From assembly GCF_006829085.1 (NCBI RefSeq), contig NZ_BJTC01000003.1, positions 248,001 to 312,000 of the forward strand: a stretch of DNA of 64,000 nucleotides, written 5' to 3'. The notes beneath the pieces were generated by a model that saw only the letters and a program-made list of their open reading frames with translations, had not been told where the DNA came from and searched no databases. Every line of letters begins with the position of its first letter. Positions within the stretch are counted from its first letter, which is position 1. The position numbers and the translations under genes were made by a program. This document shows, piece after piece, positions 1 to 8,395 of the stretch. The DNA is from Chryseobacterium sp. ON_d1. Its GTDB lineage: Bacteria > Bacteroidota > Bacteroidia > Flavobacteriales > Weeksellaceae.

Positions 1-330
1 TGGGGAGGATTTCCAGCCATTATGAAAGGATTTATAGACCGGTTATTTTTACCCGGAATGGCTTATAAATACCGGGAAAATTCCGTGTGGTGGGATAAAC
101 TGCTAAAAGGAAAAACAGCTCACATCCTTACAACATTGGACCAGCCGGGATGGTATTACCGTTTGTTTTTCGGAAGACCCAGTGTCAATCAGCTTAAAAA
201 ATCCATCCTGGAATATTGTGGAGTAAAACCCATTAAACTGACTTACATCGGTATCATCCGGAATTCGAAGGATGAGCAGCGAAATCAGTGGCTGAGAAAG
301 GTGAAGGACTTGGGGAGAAATTTAAAGTGA
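1..330 (+). CDS. NAD(P)H-dependent oxidoreductase, flavodoxin-like fold (3' part only)
   Basis: The frame is open from the first base of the window, so the N-terminal half lies outside. What remains starts with W-G-G-F-P-A-I-M-K-G-F-I-D-R, which matches the substrate-pocket segment of KefF/MdaB-type NAD(P)H quinone oxidoreductases (pattern: P-A-hydrophobic-x-K-G-x-x-D-R), followed by a G-M-A-Y segment and a C-terminal helix. These are cytoplasmic FMN or FAD enzymes that reduce quinones or related electrophiles. An internal ATG at position 22 is not the start, because the conserved motif begins upstream of it. The gene converges on terC across a perfect hairpin. The family call is fairly secure; the substrate is unknown. 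Confidence 0.75.
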   Translation, partial: WGGFPAIMKGFIDRLFLPGMAYKYRENSVWWDKLLKGKTAHILTTLDQPGWYYRLFFGRPSVNQLKKSILEYCGVKPIKLTYIGIIRNSKDEQRNQWLRKVKDLGRNLK

Positions 331-351
331 GTTTTGATTTAGTCCATTAAA

Positions 352-398
352 CTATTGAAAAAATGTAATCTTTAATGGATACAACATTTTTTCAATAG
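352..398. terminator. Bidirectional hairpin terminator between convergent genes
   Basis: A perfect 15-bp inverted repeat (352-366 with 384-398) encloses a 17-nt loop, with A/T-rich flanks on both sides. It lies between the 3' end of the oxidoreductase and the 3' end of terC. A second pairing (CCATTAAA at 344-351 with TTTAATGG at 371-378) would compete with the main stem. Confidence 0.7.
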
Positions 399-418
399 TA
401 TTTTTATTATCTGTCAGT

Positions 419-1435
419 TTAAGTTGTTGCTTCTTTCTGGGGAAAAAGAAGAGACATAAGAACTGATAGAATGAGTATTCCGGCGACAATTCCCAAAGAT
501 ATGGGCGATGGAATATGAACCCAGGGAGATATCAGCATTTTAACGCCAATGAAGCTTAAGATAACAGCCAGCCCGTAAGGCAGTTTGCTGAACATATGAA
601 TGAAATTTGCAAGTAAGAAATACAACGATCTTAAGCCCAGAATGGCAAAAATATTAGAGGTATAGAGAATAAAAGGATCTTTTGAAATAGCAAAAATAGC
701 AGGAATGGAATCCACTGCGAATAAAACGTCAGTAAACTCAATAACAGCTACTACAATCAGGAGGGGAGTAGCCATTTTAATGCCGTTCTGAATGGTGAAA
801 AATTGATCACCGGCATAGTTGTCAGAAACTTTCCAGCATTTTTTTATAAGTTTTGCACCAGCAGTATTACTGAAATCTTTTTCATCCTCATCATCTCCTT
901 CTCCCCACGATTTGACTCCGGCATATATCAGAAATAGACCAAACAGCGTCATTACAATGTTGATCTGTACTGCTTTACCGAATATATGTGTCTCAGGGAG
1001 ATAAGTTAACTGTATGATTCCGATACCAGCAAATATAAATAGAGCTCTGAAAATTAAAGCTCCAATAATTCCCCAGAACAATACTTTATGATGCAGATAT
1101 TTGGGTACTTTAAAAAAGCTGAAAACAAGGATGAAAACAAACAGATTATCTACGGAAAGTGCTTTCTCTATCCAATAGGCAGCCTGGAACTGTGTGAATT
1201 TTTCAAAGGCCAGTGCATTGCCTCCTTCATCCTGATTGAATATCCAGTAGATAATACCTGAAAAAACCATTGATAGTGAAATCCATATGACTGACCATAC
1301 TGTTGCTTCTTTAGTGGAAACTTCATGGGCTTTTCTGTTAAAAACACCCAGATCCAGCAACAGCATTATCATAATAAGTAATGCAAAGCCGATGATAAGT
1401 CCTGGATGTAAATCTATAATATTTTGTTGATCCAT
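419..1435 (-). CDS. terC: TerC family integral membrane protein
   Basis: A polytopic inner-membrane protein of 338 residues with about eight or nine hydrophobic segments. Family hallmarks are the K-A-L-S-V-D-N-L-F-V-F segment near residues 90-100 and the E-F-T-D-V-L-F-A-V-D-S-I-P-A segment near 232-245, whose acidic residues in membrane helices are typical of TerC/Alx proteins. TerC is implicated in tellurite resistance, metal (Mn) homeostasis and membrane docking of Ter proteins. It is the last gene of the leftward ter operon, starting 8 bp after the stop of the kinase gene. Its position with kinase, phosphatase, TerY and TerD genes supports a Ter stress-response role rather than a stand-alone Alx role. 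Confidence 0.9.
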   Translation of the reverse strand: MDQQNIIDLHPGLIIGFALLIMIMLLLDLGVFNRKAHEVSTKEATVWSVIWISLSMVFSGIIYWIFNQDEGGNALAFEKFTQFQAAYWIEKALSVDNLFVFILVFSFFKVPKYLHHKVLFWGIIGALIFRALFIFAGIGIIQLTYLPETHIFGKAVQINIVMTLFGLFLIYAGVKSWGEGDDEDEKDFSNTAGAKLIKKCWKVSDNYAGDQFFTIQNGIKMATPLLIVVAVIEFTDVLFAVDSIPAIFAISKDPFILYTSNIFAILGLRSLYFLLANFIHMFSKLPYGLAVILSFIGVKMLISPWVHIPSPISLGIVAGILILSVLMSLLFPQKEATT

Positions 1436-1443
1436 AATAAGAA

Positions 1444-2955
1444 TTAATTATGAGTTAAAGTAATATACATAAGCCTTCCTCCTTCTTCGTCTGAAAGCAT
1501 AATCTTCTTTCCGTCCCTGATTTCGACCATCGAATTAACGGGGATAACCTTATTCTCAGACAGATCTTTCATGGAAGGCATTCCCTGATTGACGAGCATC
1601 CATTTGTTTTGGTAAAATGTAAAATAACCTACGGGTTTTTTATCTTCCGGGGTGAGACTTTCATTCCGGATTACTTTCCTGGACGCATGCCATTTAAAAA
1701 GATATTGATTATGGTATACCATCAGTCTGTGATTCTCAGGTTTCCATACATTATCTTTAAATTTATAATACAGATCAATAACGGGTAAACTTCCTTTGTG
1801 AGGGGTGCCGCAAAAAGGGCATTTGGGAGCAGAGGTATTGTCAAAGACATACCATTTTTCATCACAATCCGGATTGCTGCAGGGTTGTATCAGGTCTACT
1901 GTTTTCAGAAGAGCTGTTTCCCATTCATTGGCAATGGGTCTTAGAATAGGATTGTGCAAACCATCGATAAACGCTTTTTTAAAGAGTTCTGTCAGATAAG
2001 GTCCCGTAATGGTAAAAGGTGATTTCTTAGGGTCTCCCCAGAATATATTCCACTTTTTGAGATGATCTGTTTTTACACGATTAATAGGATTTTCAGGATG
2101 TTCTATAAAAACAGCTTTTTCTCCCATAGCCAATATTTCATCCTTTTCAGCATCGAGATCCCAGATTTTTCCTCCCCTGAAAGGATGTCTCCTTAATAAA
2201 TACATATAGATCAGCACAGGAAGGGCATGAAGATCTGTTTTTTGATTGGGAAGAATCCTGTTTGGATCTCCGATATTCAAATGTTTGGTTTTTAAAACTT
2301 CGGGAGCTATAAAATCTGCAGTCCCTATTACTTTGGGAGGAATAAGTCCCGGTACTACCAGACCATCAATATCTATGATGCATGCTGATTTTGTGACAGG
2401 ATCTACAAGTACATTATTATAGGAAAGATCAGAATGGGCCAGTCCCATTTGATGCATTTTTTTTACCCCTCTGGAAATATTGATGGCAATCTGAAAATAG
2501 CTTAACCAATCTCCCAGTTCAGAACGGTCAAGGGATAAAGGATATTGTTTGTTTCTGAAGGAAGGGGTTGTAAACCATTTTCCAACTTTTTCACCATTTT
2601 TGATCGTTTCATTGGCTGTATATCCTTTTTTAAAGAAAAATTTACCATTATAGAAAGGAACGATGACTCCCCATTTTCCATTTTTTTCAACTGCATCATA
2701 GGGCCATCTGTAGATTTCATCTAAAAAATATTCAGATGAATTTCCGTTTTTGATATTGTTGTGGTATAAGGTGACAATTTTCTTGATACTTTCTTTATGG
2801 TTGAAATCTATAAAATCACGAAAGAAAGCGACTGCATATTTTTTGTCTGGTGAAAAATAGACATCTTTTACGCCTCCCACTTTAGGATTACCATCATCTA
2901 CGTATTCGTAAATTTTTGATGGATCAATGACTGATTTTACTTTTATAATATTCAT
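1444..2955 (-). CDS. Ter-associated serine/threonine protein kinase with C-terminal zinc ribbon
   Basis: 503 residues. The kinase catalytic loop is H174-S-D176-L-S-Y-N-N181 (the HxDxxxxN pattern). The metal-binding DFG motif appears as D195-I-D197-G198, and an APE-like A-P-E triplet sits at 217-219. A four-cysteine zinc-ribbon-like segment (C359, C364, C379, C382) follows, then a C-terminal beta-rich region. Such kinases occur with PP2C phosphatases and TerY VWA proteins in Ter loci, the so-called TerY-P triad, where they are proposed to phosphorylate Ter components. It lies 1 bp from the phosphatase gene, consistent with a paired kinase/phosphatase switch. No transmembrane segment is evident, so it is probably cytoplasmic. 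The kinase call is good; its substrates are inferred. Confidence 0.82.
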   Translation of the reverse strand: MNIIKVKSVIDPSKIYEYVDDGNPKVGGVKDVYFSPDKKYAVAFFRDFIDFNHKESIKKIVTLYHNNIKNGNSSEYFLDEIYRWPYDAVEKNGKWGVIVPFYNGKFFFKKGYTANETIKNGEKVGKWFTTPSFRNKQYPLSLDRSELGDWLSYFQIAINISRGVKKMHQMGLAHSDLSYNNVLVDPVTKSACIIDIDGLVVPGLIPPKVIGTADFIAPEVLKTKHLNIGDPNRILPNQKTDLHALPVLIYMYLLRRHPFRGGKIWDLDAEKDEILAMGEKAVFIEHPENPINRVKTDHLKKWNIFWGDPKKSPFTITGPYLTELFKKAFIDGLHNPILRPIANEWETALLKTVDLIQPCSNPDCDEKWYVFDNTSAPKCPFCGTPHKGSLPVIDLYYKFKDNVWKPENHRLMVYHNQYLFKWHASRKVIRNESLTPEDKKPVGYFTFYQNKWMLVNQGMPSMKDLSENKVIPVNSMVEIRDGKKIMLSDEEGGRLMYITLTHN

Positions 2956-2956
2956 C

Positions 2957-4489
2957 TCAGTAAATTATAGCAAGTGTTCTGTCGTCGTGATTCCCTTTGC
3001 TCCAAAAGTCCATCCAATGAAGGAGTTGGGATTCAATATCAGAGTCTTCTTCAAAGTCAACTTTCACCAGCTCTTCATTCTCCCCATCAAGATCTCTTAG
3101 AAATTCTTTCCAATTGTCAATGTTTTCCAATTTACTTTCTACCAGGAATTTAGGATCATATATTCCATCTGTCATCAGGAATAATTTTGAGAAATCTTCA
3201 AAACAGTTGATGCCAAAGCGTGCTCCCATATCCGGGCTTGAAAATATTTCTGCCATGGTAATAAAACGGGTGGCGCCTCCTACGTCACCTACATCAAGAA
3301 AGTTTAAAAGTTGTACTTTTTCATGCTGATCAGTCATGATATTGATAGGACAGTCACCCACTCCAAAACTAAGTATCACATAGCCGAAATCAAATTTTTT
3401 TATCAGGGCAAAGATGATGGTAGTATTGAGGTCTTTGATAGGTATATTCTCCTGGCCGGCAAAATTTTTAAGCTCATGATGAAGATTTCTTACATTTTTG
3501 TAAAGAATATTGATGATGGCTGATTTTTTTTGCAGTCTGTAGTCCTCATCCAAATTTTCGTTTTTATCTTTATTCTCTTGCGGAATATCATCAATGGTAT
3601 TTTGGGGTTCCGTTTTTTCTGGATCTTTTACTGAGTGCTCACTGAAAAAATCAATGATGTGTTCAGAAAGCTGCTGCAGCACTTCAGTATCATCAAAACT
3701 TCTTGTGATATATTCGGTTGCTATTTTTGAACCCATTCGTGCATATTGGGCAGATCCCGCCCCATCAGCTACGGCAATGACAGCCCAGTTGTCAGGTAAT
3801 TCAAGCAGATGAAAATCATCATCTCTGAATGTCCCTGCATGGGCGTGTGAACGGCCTCTTTTTGAAGCAATCACAATTTTTTTATCCAGAAATTTTGCAG
3901 ACAGGGTAGAAGTATCTGATTTGGCAAATCTACTGCCTTTATCACTGGGTTTATCTATCCAAAGATCTTTTGGATCTGCATTGACTACAAATGGAATGAT
4001 TTTAATGTCATCTGTTTCATTTTTGTCATTTCTGTTATAAAATACAATTTGAATATCAATAGTATTAGCCATCATGGGAGTTCCTGTAATACAAGATTTT
4101 TCATGATCAAACTGCAGTCCTGCGATATCCAGATTTTTAATTTCACGGATAACTATATTCGGAAATTCACCTGTATTGAATGAATACTGATATTCTTTTT
4201 TTGCATTGGCATTGGGAATAGCAATATATTTTTCTTTAAACTCCTCTTTATCTCTGTACATATTGAAGATTTCTAAAACCTGTTTTTTTATTGAATGCAT
4301 TGACTTTTCAAGGTCACTTACTTTTGCATTTTGCATGAGTTTGGAGATCGTGGTTTCTACAATCTTATTTTCTTCAATCTCAAAATCTTTTAAAATGTCT
4401 TTTAAAAATGTTTCCATATTATTCTCATGTTCTGTTTCCATCAAATCCATCTTTTGAAATTCAATTCCGGATTTTTTCTGTTTTTTCAA
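2957..4489 (-). CDS. PP2C-type protein phosphatase of the Ter locus
   Basis: 510 residues. The N-terminal 200 residues are charged and probably helical, with a beta-rich part near 90-170. The PP2C domain starts around 205 with R-G-R-S-H. Its metal-binding D242-G-A-G-S-A motif, a later F-G-V-G-D segment, L-M-T-D-G-I-Y-D, and a C-terminal D-D-R-T complete the expected set of metal-coordinating aspartates. It should reverse phosphorylation by the adjacent kinase. The start used here is a TTG at 4489. An internal ATG at codon 14 is an alternative, because the first residues are poorly conserved-looking Lys-rich sequence. The 35-bp spacer upstream holds an out-of-frame ATG mini-ORF whose stop overlaps the TTG. 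Confidence 0.8.
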   Translation of the reverse strand: MKKQKKSGIEFQKMDLMETEHENNMETFLKDILKDFEIEENKIVETTISKLMQNAKVSDLEKSMHSIKKQVLEIFNMYRDKEEFKEKYIAIPNANAKKEYQYSFNTGEFPNIVIREIKNLDIAGLQFDHEKSCITGTPMMANTIDIQIVFYNRNDKNETDDIKIIPFVVNADPKDLWIDKPSDKGSRFAKSDTSTLSAKFLDKKIVIASKRGRSHAHAGTFRDDDFHLLELPDNWAVIAVADGAGSAQYARMGSKIATEYITRSFDDTEVLQQLSEHIIDFFSEHSVKDPEKTEPQNTIDDIPQENKDKNENLDEDYRLQKKSAIINILYKNVRNLHHELKNFAGQENIPIKDLNTTIIFALIKKFDFGYVILSFGVGDCPINIMTDQHEKVQLLNFLDVGDVGGATRFITMAEIFSSPDMGARFGINCFEDFSKLFLMTDGIYDPKFLVESKLENIDNWKEFLRDLDGENEELVKVDFEEDSDIESQLLHWMDFWSKGNHDDRTLAIIY

Positions 4490-4524
4490 TGATGCTGAAA
4501 TGTCAGTAAGACCATCGTTATATT

Positions 4525-5163
4525 TTATACAATAATATTGAGCTCTGCTGGTGGTGGAGGCAATACCATCGTTTCTCCGGTTCCCTGAGATTTCCCACCC
4601 ATTTCAATGGAAGTGCTTACCCACTTAAAGAAAGTAGCCAGTGTACCGGCATCCGTAGATTCAAGTTTAACAACATGACTGGTAAGTTCCTGTAAAAAAC
4701 TTATTTCTGCTTCAGGGCCGGCAGCACAACCTACAATAACTCCGAAATCAAGTTTTTTAACGCTGGGAATTATTTCTCTGTACTTTTGAATATCAGATGG
4801 TTTCCCATCCGTAAAAACAAAGAGTAAAGGCTTCCAGTCCCCTTTACGGACCAGGGAGCCTTTTACAATTTCTTTACTGACAAGATTACACATCATGGCA
4901 AGAGCTTCCCCGGTATGCGTGGGGCCGCTGTCCGGACATGTTATTTCTACAGGCTGATAACTTGCAAGATCAACAAGAGGCACCATATTGTTCACTTCAC
5001 GATTGTAAGTGATAACACTGATATGAAGAGATTCCATTGCTTGCGGATCTGACCGAAGCATACTGATAAGCCCGTTGAAACCATTATTAAGTGCCTGTAT
5101 CGGTTCTCCTCTCATTGAGCCGGAAGTATCCAACAGGAAGTAAGCCAATAATCTTCTGTTCAT
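4525..5163 (-). CDS. terY: TerY-type von Willebrand factor A domain protein (paralogue 1)
   Basis: 212 residues forming essentially a single VWA domain. The metal-ion-dependent adhesion site is complete: D12-T-S14-G-S16 at the N-terminus, a Thr in the T-H-T-G-E-A segment near residue 80, and F-T-D-G-K-P-S-D near 118. TerY proteins are cytoplasmic VWA proteins that scaffold Ter kinase/phosphatase complexes. It is about the same length as the neighbouring gene at 5166-5804 and clearly paralogous; both end in P-P-P-P-x-E-L-x-I-V. The start ATG lies only 2 bp after the upstream gene's stop, so the two are translationally close and are probably made in similar amounts. Confidence 0.88.
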   Translation of the reverse strand: MNRRLLAYFLLDTSGSMRGEPIQALNNGFNGLISMLRSDPQAMESLHISVITYNREVNNMVPLVDLASYQPVEITCPDSGPTHTGEALAMMCNLVSKEIVKGSLVRKGDWKPLLFVFTDGKPSDIQKYREIIPSVKKLDFGVIVGCAAGPEAEISFLQELTSHVVKLESTDAGTLATFFKWVSTSIEMGGKSQGTGETMVLPPPPAELNIIV

Positions 5164-5165
5164 AT

Positions 5166-5804
5166 CTAAGCCACAATTACCAGTTCAGATGGGGGTGGAG
5201 GAAGCTGATCTATTCCTGCCAGTTCTACTCCTGTTGTTTCCACTTTGGTTGAAGTGGTTGAAATAGACGCTGTTACCCACTGAAAGAATTTTGAAATACT
5301 TTCAGAATCTGCATTATCTAATCTTACTGTAGCTTCGGTAATCTGTTTCAACACAGCATCATCTGCTCCCTGTCCGGCAGCACATCCTACAATCAGCCCT
5401 TTATTGACGGATTTCAGTTTCTGATATCCGGTTTGCCAGTTATCAGTAGGTACACCATCTGTCATGATAAAAGTTAAAGGTTTCCAGTCTCCTTTTTGTT
5501 CCGTTGTCGTCTTAATGATTTCTGACTGCATTTTATCTGCTAACAGGCTCAGGGCGGCCCCTAATGAAGTTGTACCGGAAGCTTTTAAGTCAAGCATTTG
5601 AAAAGAAGCAAGGTCAGTTAAAGGGATAATTTGGTTGGCCTGGCTGTCAAAAGTAATGATACTTACATAAGCGGTTTCTATAGCCTGAGGATTCTGACGG
5701 AGCGAATGAAGCATCATCTGAACTCCATTTTTAACGGCTTCAATGGGCTCACCGGTCATTGAGCCCGAGGTATCCAGAAGTAAATATACGGGAAGTCTTC
5801 TCAT
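5166..5804 (-). CDS. terY: TerY-type von Willebrand factor A domain protein (paralogue 2)
   Basis: A 212-residue VWA protein. MIDAS motifs are D11-T-S13-G-S15, T-S-L-G-A-A near residue 79 and M-T-D-G-V-P-T-D near 113. It shares the same N-terminal R-R-L-x-x-Y/F-x-L-L-D-T-S-G-S-M arrangement and the proline-rich C-terminus with its downstream neighbour, so the pair arose by duplication. Likely role: a metal-dependent protein-protein interaction module within the Ter complex in the cytoplasm. A 28-bp gap separates it from the upstream TerD-family gene. Confidence 0.88.
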   Translation of the reverse strand: MRRLPVYLLLDTSGSMTGEPIEAVKNGVQMMLHSLRQNPQAIETAYVSIITFDSQANQIIPLTDLASFQMLDLKASGTTSLGAALSLLADKMQSEIIKTTTEQKGDWKPLTFIMTDGVPTDNWQTGYQKLKSVNKGLIVGCAAGQGADDAVLKQITEATVRLDNADSESISKFFQWVTASISTTSTKVETTGVELAGIDQLPPPPSELVIVA

Positions 5805-5832
5805 GGTAGTTTTTTTTATTGTTTTTTGATTA

Positions 5833-6492
5833 TTATTTAGATCCCGGAGCCCATTTCATTCCCCAGCGGTACGTTTTATCACAGTCTGCGTGAGAATTAT
5901 GAAAAGTTACCAGTTTTTTTACCTGCATAGAATGAGGAGAAAAAAGGATTTCAGCAATAGCACAAAACTTTCTTGAGTCATTTTGCTTACCCATTTCAAC
6001 CTCTATATCGGGATTCCCTGAAACTTTTATATTGATGATCCCATTCGTTTCATTCCATCTGGCAACACCGTCATAAATAAAACAGTAGATCACAATTCTT
6101 TTAAGACTGTTGATGCCAACGGGGTTTACAAGTATGTTTTCACCTGATCCTGAATTGGCACCACGGTCATCTCCGGTATGCCAGATAAAAGGGGCATCGC
6201 TGTATCTTCCCTGCCTGGTAAGTTTGTCTCTTGAACCTCCTTTGCCATTGGCAAACTGTAATCCATCGATACAGTCTTTCTGTCCATTGTTCAGTTCATA
6301 AAAACATCCCAGATCCAGATCAATGCTGCTGTTCCCTCCTAATAGACTTGAGAAAAAGCCTTTTTTTTGTTGAGGTTGGGACCAGTTGAGATTAATGATA
6401 ATTTCCTTTTTAGAAATTTCAGGTTTGGTAAGGTCAATAGAATGGATGTCTCCCTTTTTTTCAATGGTGATTTTTTGTAGATTAATAGACAT
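5833..6492 (-). CDS. TerD-domain stress protein, TerA-like
   Basis: 219 residues. The TerD core is recognisable from I-I-N-L-N-W, D-L-D-L-G-C near residues 56-61, and the acidic H-T-G-D-D-R-G segment near 107-113, which contributes the calcium-binding carboxylates of the family. Insertions around G-G-S-S-R-D and S-G-S-G-E-N and a longer C-terminal extension ending in W-G-M-K-W-A-P-G separate it from the short TerD/TerE type and make it more like TerA. TerD-domain proteins bind calcium and act in membrane-associated stress responses (tellurite, colicin, phage, DNA damage). It lies 5 bp downstream of terD in the same operon. Confidence 0.8.
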   Translation of the reverse strand: MSINLQKITIEKKGDIHSIDLTKPEISKKEIIINLNWSQPQQKKGFFSSLLGGNSSIDLDLGCFYELNNGQKDCIDGLQFANGKGGSRDKLTRQGRYSDAPFIWHTGDDRGANSGSGENILVNPVGINSLKRIVIYCFIYDGVARWNETNGIINIKVSGNPDIEVEMGKQNDSRKFCAIAEILFSPHSMQVKKLVTFHNSHADCDKTYRWGMKWAPGSK

Positions 6493-6497
6493 GGTTT

Positions 6498-7073
6498 TTA
6501 TTTTATAATGTTTCCTTTATAGTACTTTGATAGAAAAAAGGCAAGATCTTCTCTGTATCCGATGCCGGAAGCTTCAAATTTCCACTGCTCATTCTTTTTG
6601 TAAAGACGTCCGAATTCGACAGCCGTCTCAATAGAAAAGTCTTCACCCAGCTCGTATTTGGCTATTTCCTGTCCGGTAGAATTGTCGACAATTCTGATGT
6701 ATGAGTTGCGTACCTGTCCGTAGTTCTGTTTTCTTATATCAGCTTCATGAATCGTTACAACAAATAATATCTCAGTAATACGAGGATCAATTTTTGATAG
6801 ATCAACCATGATAGATTCATCATCATCCCCATCACTTGATTTTCCATCAGGATCATCACCTGTATGCACCAATGCTCCGTCCGGGGATTCTGTGTTTCCA
6901 TAAAAAATGAAAAAAGGGTCAGAAGGGATAAGCCTCTCTTCATTGATCATAAAAGCGGATGCGTCCAGATCAAATTCATAACCGGTTCCTTCATTAGGAT
7001 CCCAGCCCAGGCCAATGGTCATATTATTTAATCCGATATTAATTTTCTGACCTTTTTGTAAATTAATTGCCAT
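6498..7073 (-). CDS. terD: TerD family calcium-binding stress protein
   Basis: 191 residues, the usual length for TerD/TerE. Characteristic elements in order: N-L-x-K-G-Q at the N-terminus, G-L-G-W-D-P, F-D-L-D-A-S-A near 34-40, H-T-G-D-D near 71-75, a run of acidic residues (D-G-D-D-D-E) near 81-86, and F-G-R-L-Y-K-K-N near 151-160. The acidic loops form the two calcium sites of TerD. This is the first gene of the leftward ter operon and starts with M-A-I-N-L-Q-K, a very typical TerD start. The region upstream carries two palindromes that could be regulatory. Confidence 0.93.
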   Translation of the reverse strand: MAINLQKGQKINIGLNNMTIGLGWDPNEGTGYEFDLDASAFMINEERLIPSDPFFIFYGNTESPDGALVHTGDDPDGKSSDGDDDESIMVDLSKIDPRITEILFVVTIHEADIRKQNYGQVRNSYIRIVDNSTGQEIAKYELGEDFSIETAVEFGRLYKKNEQWKFEASGIGYREDLAFFLSKYYKGNIIK

Positions 7074-7584
7074 ACAATCTGTTTAAGTTTTATATATTCA
7101 AAAGTTTGTCTTTATTGAAAATGTTTTAACTTTCTGATGTGGTAAAAGTAAATACATCATATTGACAATCATTACGGAAAACCGTAAAGGCATACTGAAT
7201 TGGAAATTCAGTTAATTAATGGGGAATCTTCTGACCGCTTTAAATAAAAAAAACATAACAGTATACACTATTATGTTTTTATTTTTAAAATGTTTAAACT
7301 TTACCTAACCACAAAAGTCACAAAAGGTTTCATATTAAAACACTTGAATTCACTTAAGTAAGTTTGAAATGATTCCGCAGAAAAGTTTACATAATATAAA
7401 AATCAAAGATTTTCACAAAACTTAGGGGGACTTATTACGCATAAGACCTGGTTCTGAAAAGCTTAAGTGTTTAAAACTTTTATGTCTAAAATCTGAAATA
7501 ATGATTATAAAAATTTAAACAGACTCTTTGATAAAATAGTAAAGGGTCAGTTCCATCGCATCTGTAAGATTGTTTTAGATATTA
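7074..7584. other. Intergenic region upstream of the ter operon
   Basis: There is no credible gene here. Two adjacent inverted repeats lie at 7172-7187 (6-bp arms TTACGG/CCGTAA, 4-nt loop) and 7194-7212 (8-bp arms ACTGAATT/AATTCAGT, 3-nt loop), about 100 bp from the terD start. They are candidate operator or 5'-UTR structures. A box one base off the flavobacterial -7 consensus lies at 7099-7106 on the minus strand. A terminator-like hairpin is at 7249-7280, and nothing is recognised in 7281-7584. Confidence 0.4.
7249..7280 (-). terminator. Hairpin terminator downstream of the flavoprotein gene
   Basis: A 10-bp A/T-rich inverted repeat (7249-7258 with 7271-7280) is followed on the minus strand by a T-rich tract. 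It separates the 7585-8307 transcription unit from the ter operon. Confidence 0.5.
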
Positions 7585-8307
7585 CTATAATCCCTTTTTT
7601 CCCTCAATCCAATACGCCTGTGATTTTATGCATTTCGGAGATACACCTCTGGCTTTAAGGAATTTTCTGATCAGCGACATTCGTCCTCCGTTTCCGGTGA
7701 GATAAAAAACAACATCATCATCACTGATGGTTTCCTTTTCTTCTCTCAGAAAATCGTTGAGTGCTTCAATCATTCTCATGGTATTGTTTTTAGGAATGTG
7801 ATAACCGTATAGATTGAGATTTTCAAGCGCTGAGGCTTCTTCCAGTTCATGCAGGCATATAAACTGTAATCCATTTTCTTCAACAGCTTCTTTAATGGAA
7901 AGGGAGCTTCCGAGTGAAGTTTCATCTCCTACAGAAAAATGAATTTTTGCATGGGGTTCAAAAAATCGTTTTCCTCTTGGTATTAAAATTCTTACAGAAT
8001 CTCCGGTAGATAAGCGGCTGATAAACTGGCTCCCTACAGCTTTGTCATCATGTACATGAAATATCACTTCAAAAGTTCCTGTTTCACTGTTAAAATTAAA
8101 TGGTGAATAATTACGGAAATCTCTATCACTGACCCTGATCCCTATCGCATAGGCAGGTTCAAACTGAACATCCTGTAAATCACCTTCAAAATATATCCGG
8201 CGAAGATCAGAAGTGATGGATTCTATATCGGTTACAGTACAATCTTTAAATTTTGAGGACCAGACATTTTCTACAGTATCATTGATCCATTTCGGTAGGC
8301 TTGGCAT
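7585..8307 (-). CDS. Siderophore-interacting FAD-binding protein (SIP-type ferric-siderophore reductase)
   Basis: 240 residues, a usual length for SIP reductases. The FAD-binding R-x-Y-S motif is R65-N-Y-S68. The NAD(P)H-side G-D-E-T motif is at 127-130, and the C-terminal A-Y-W-I-E-G-K-K-G matches the conserved family ending. These cytoplasmic flavoproteins release iron from imported ferric siderophores using NAD(P)H. The gene lies 88 bp downstream of an AraC/RhaS regulator on the same strand, a pairing common for siderophore genes. No receptor or siderophore synthesis gene is nearby, so the substrate is open. Confidence 0.85.
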   Translation of the reverse strand: MPSLPKWINDTVENVWSSKFKDCTVTDIESITSDLRRIYFEGDLQDVQFEPAYAIGIRVSDRDFRNYSPFNFNSETGTFEVIFHVHDDKAVGSQFISRLSTGDSVRILIPRGKRFFEPHAKIHFSVGDETSLGSSLSIKEAVEENGLQFICLHELEEASALENLNLYGYHIPKNNTMRMIEALNDFLREEKETISDDDVVFYLTGNGGRMSLIRKFLKARGVSPKCIKSQAYWIEGKKGL

Positions 8308-8395
8308 AAGTCATTTTTTATTGCAAAGGACGTTGCAAAATCAGAAAATACCGATAGCTGTTTCGGGGGATTAATTGGACTATTCGTGGGTGATC

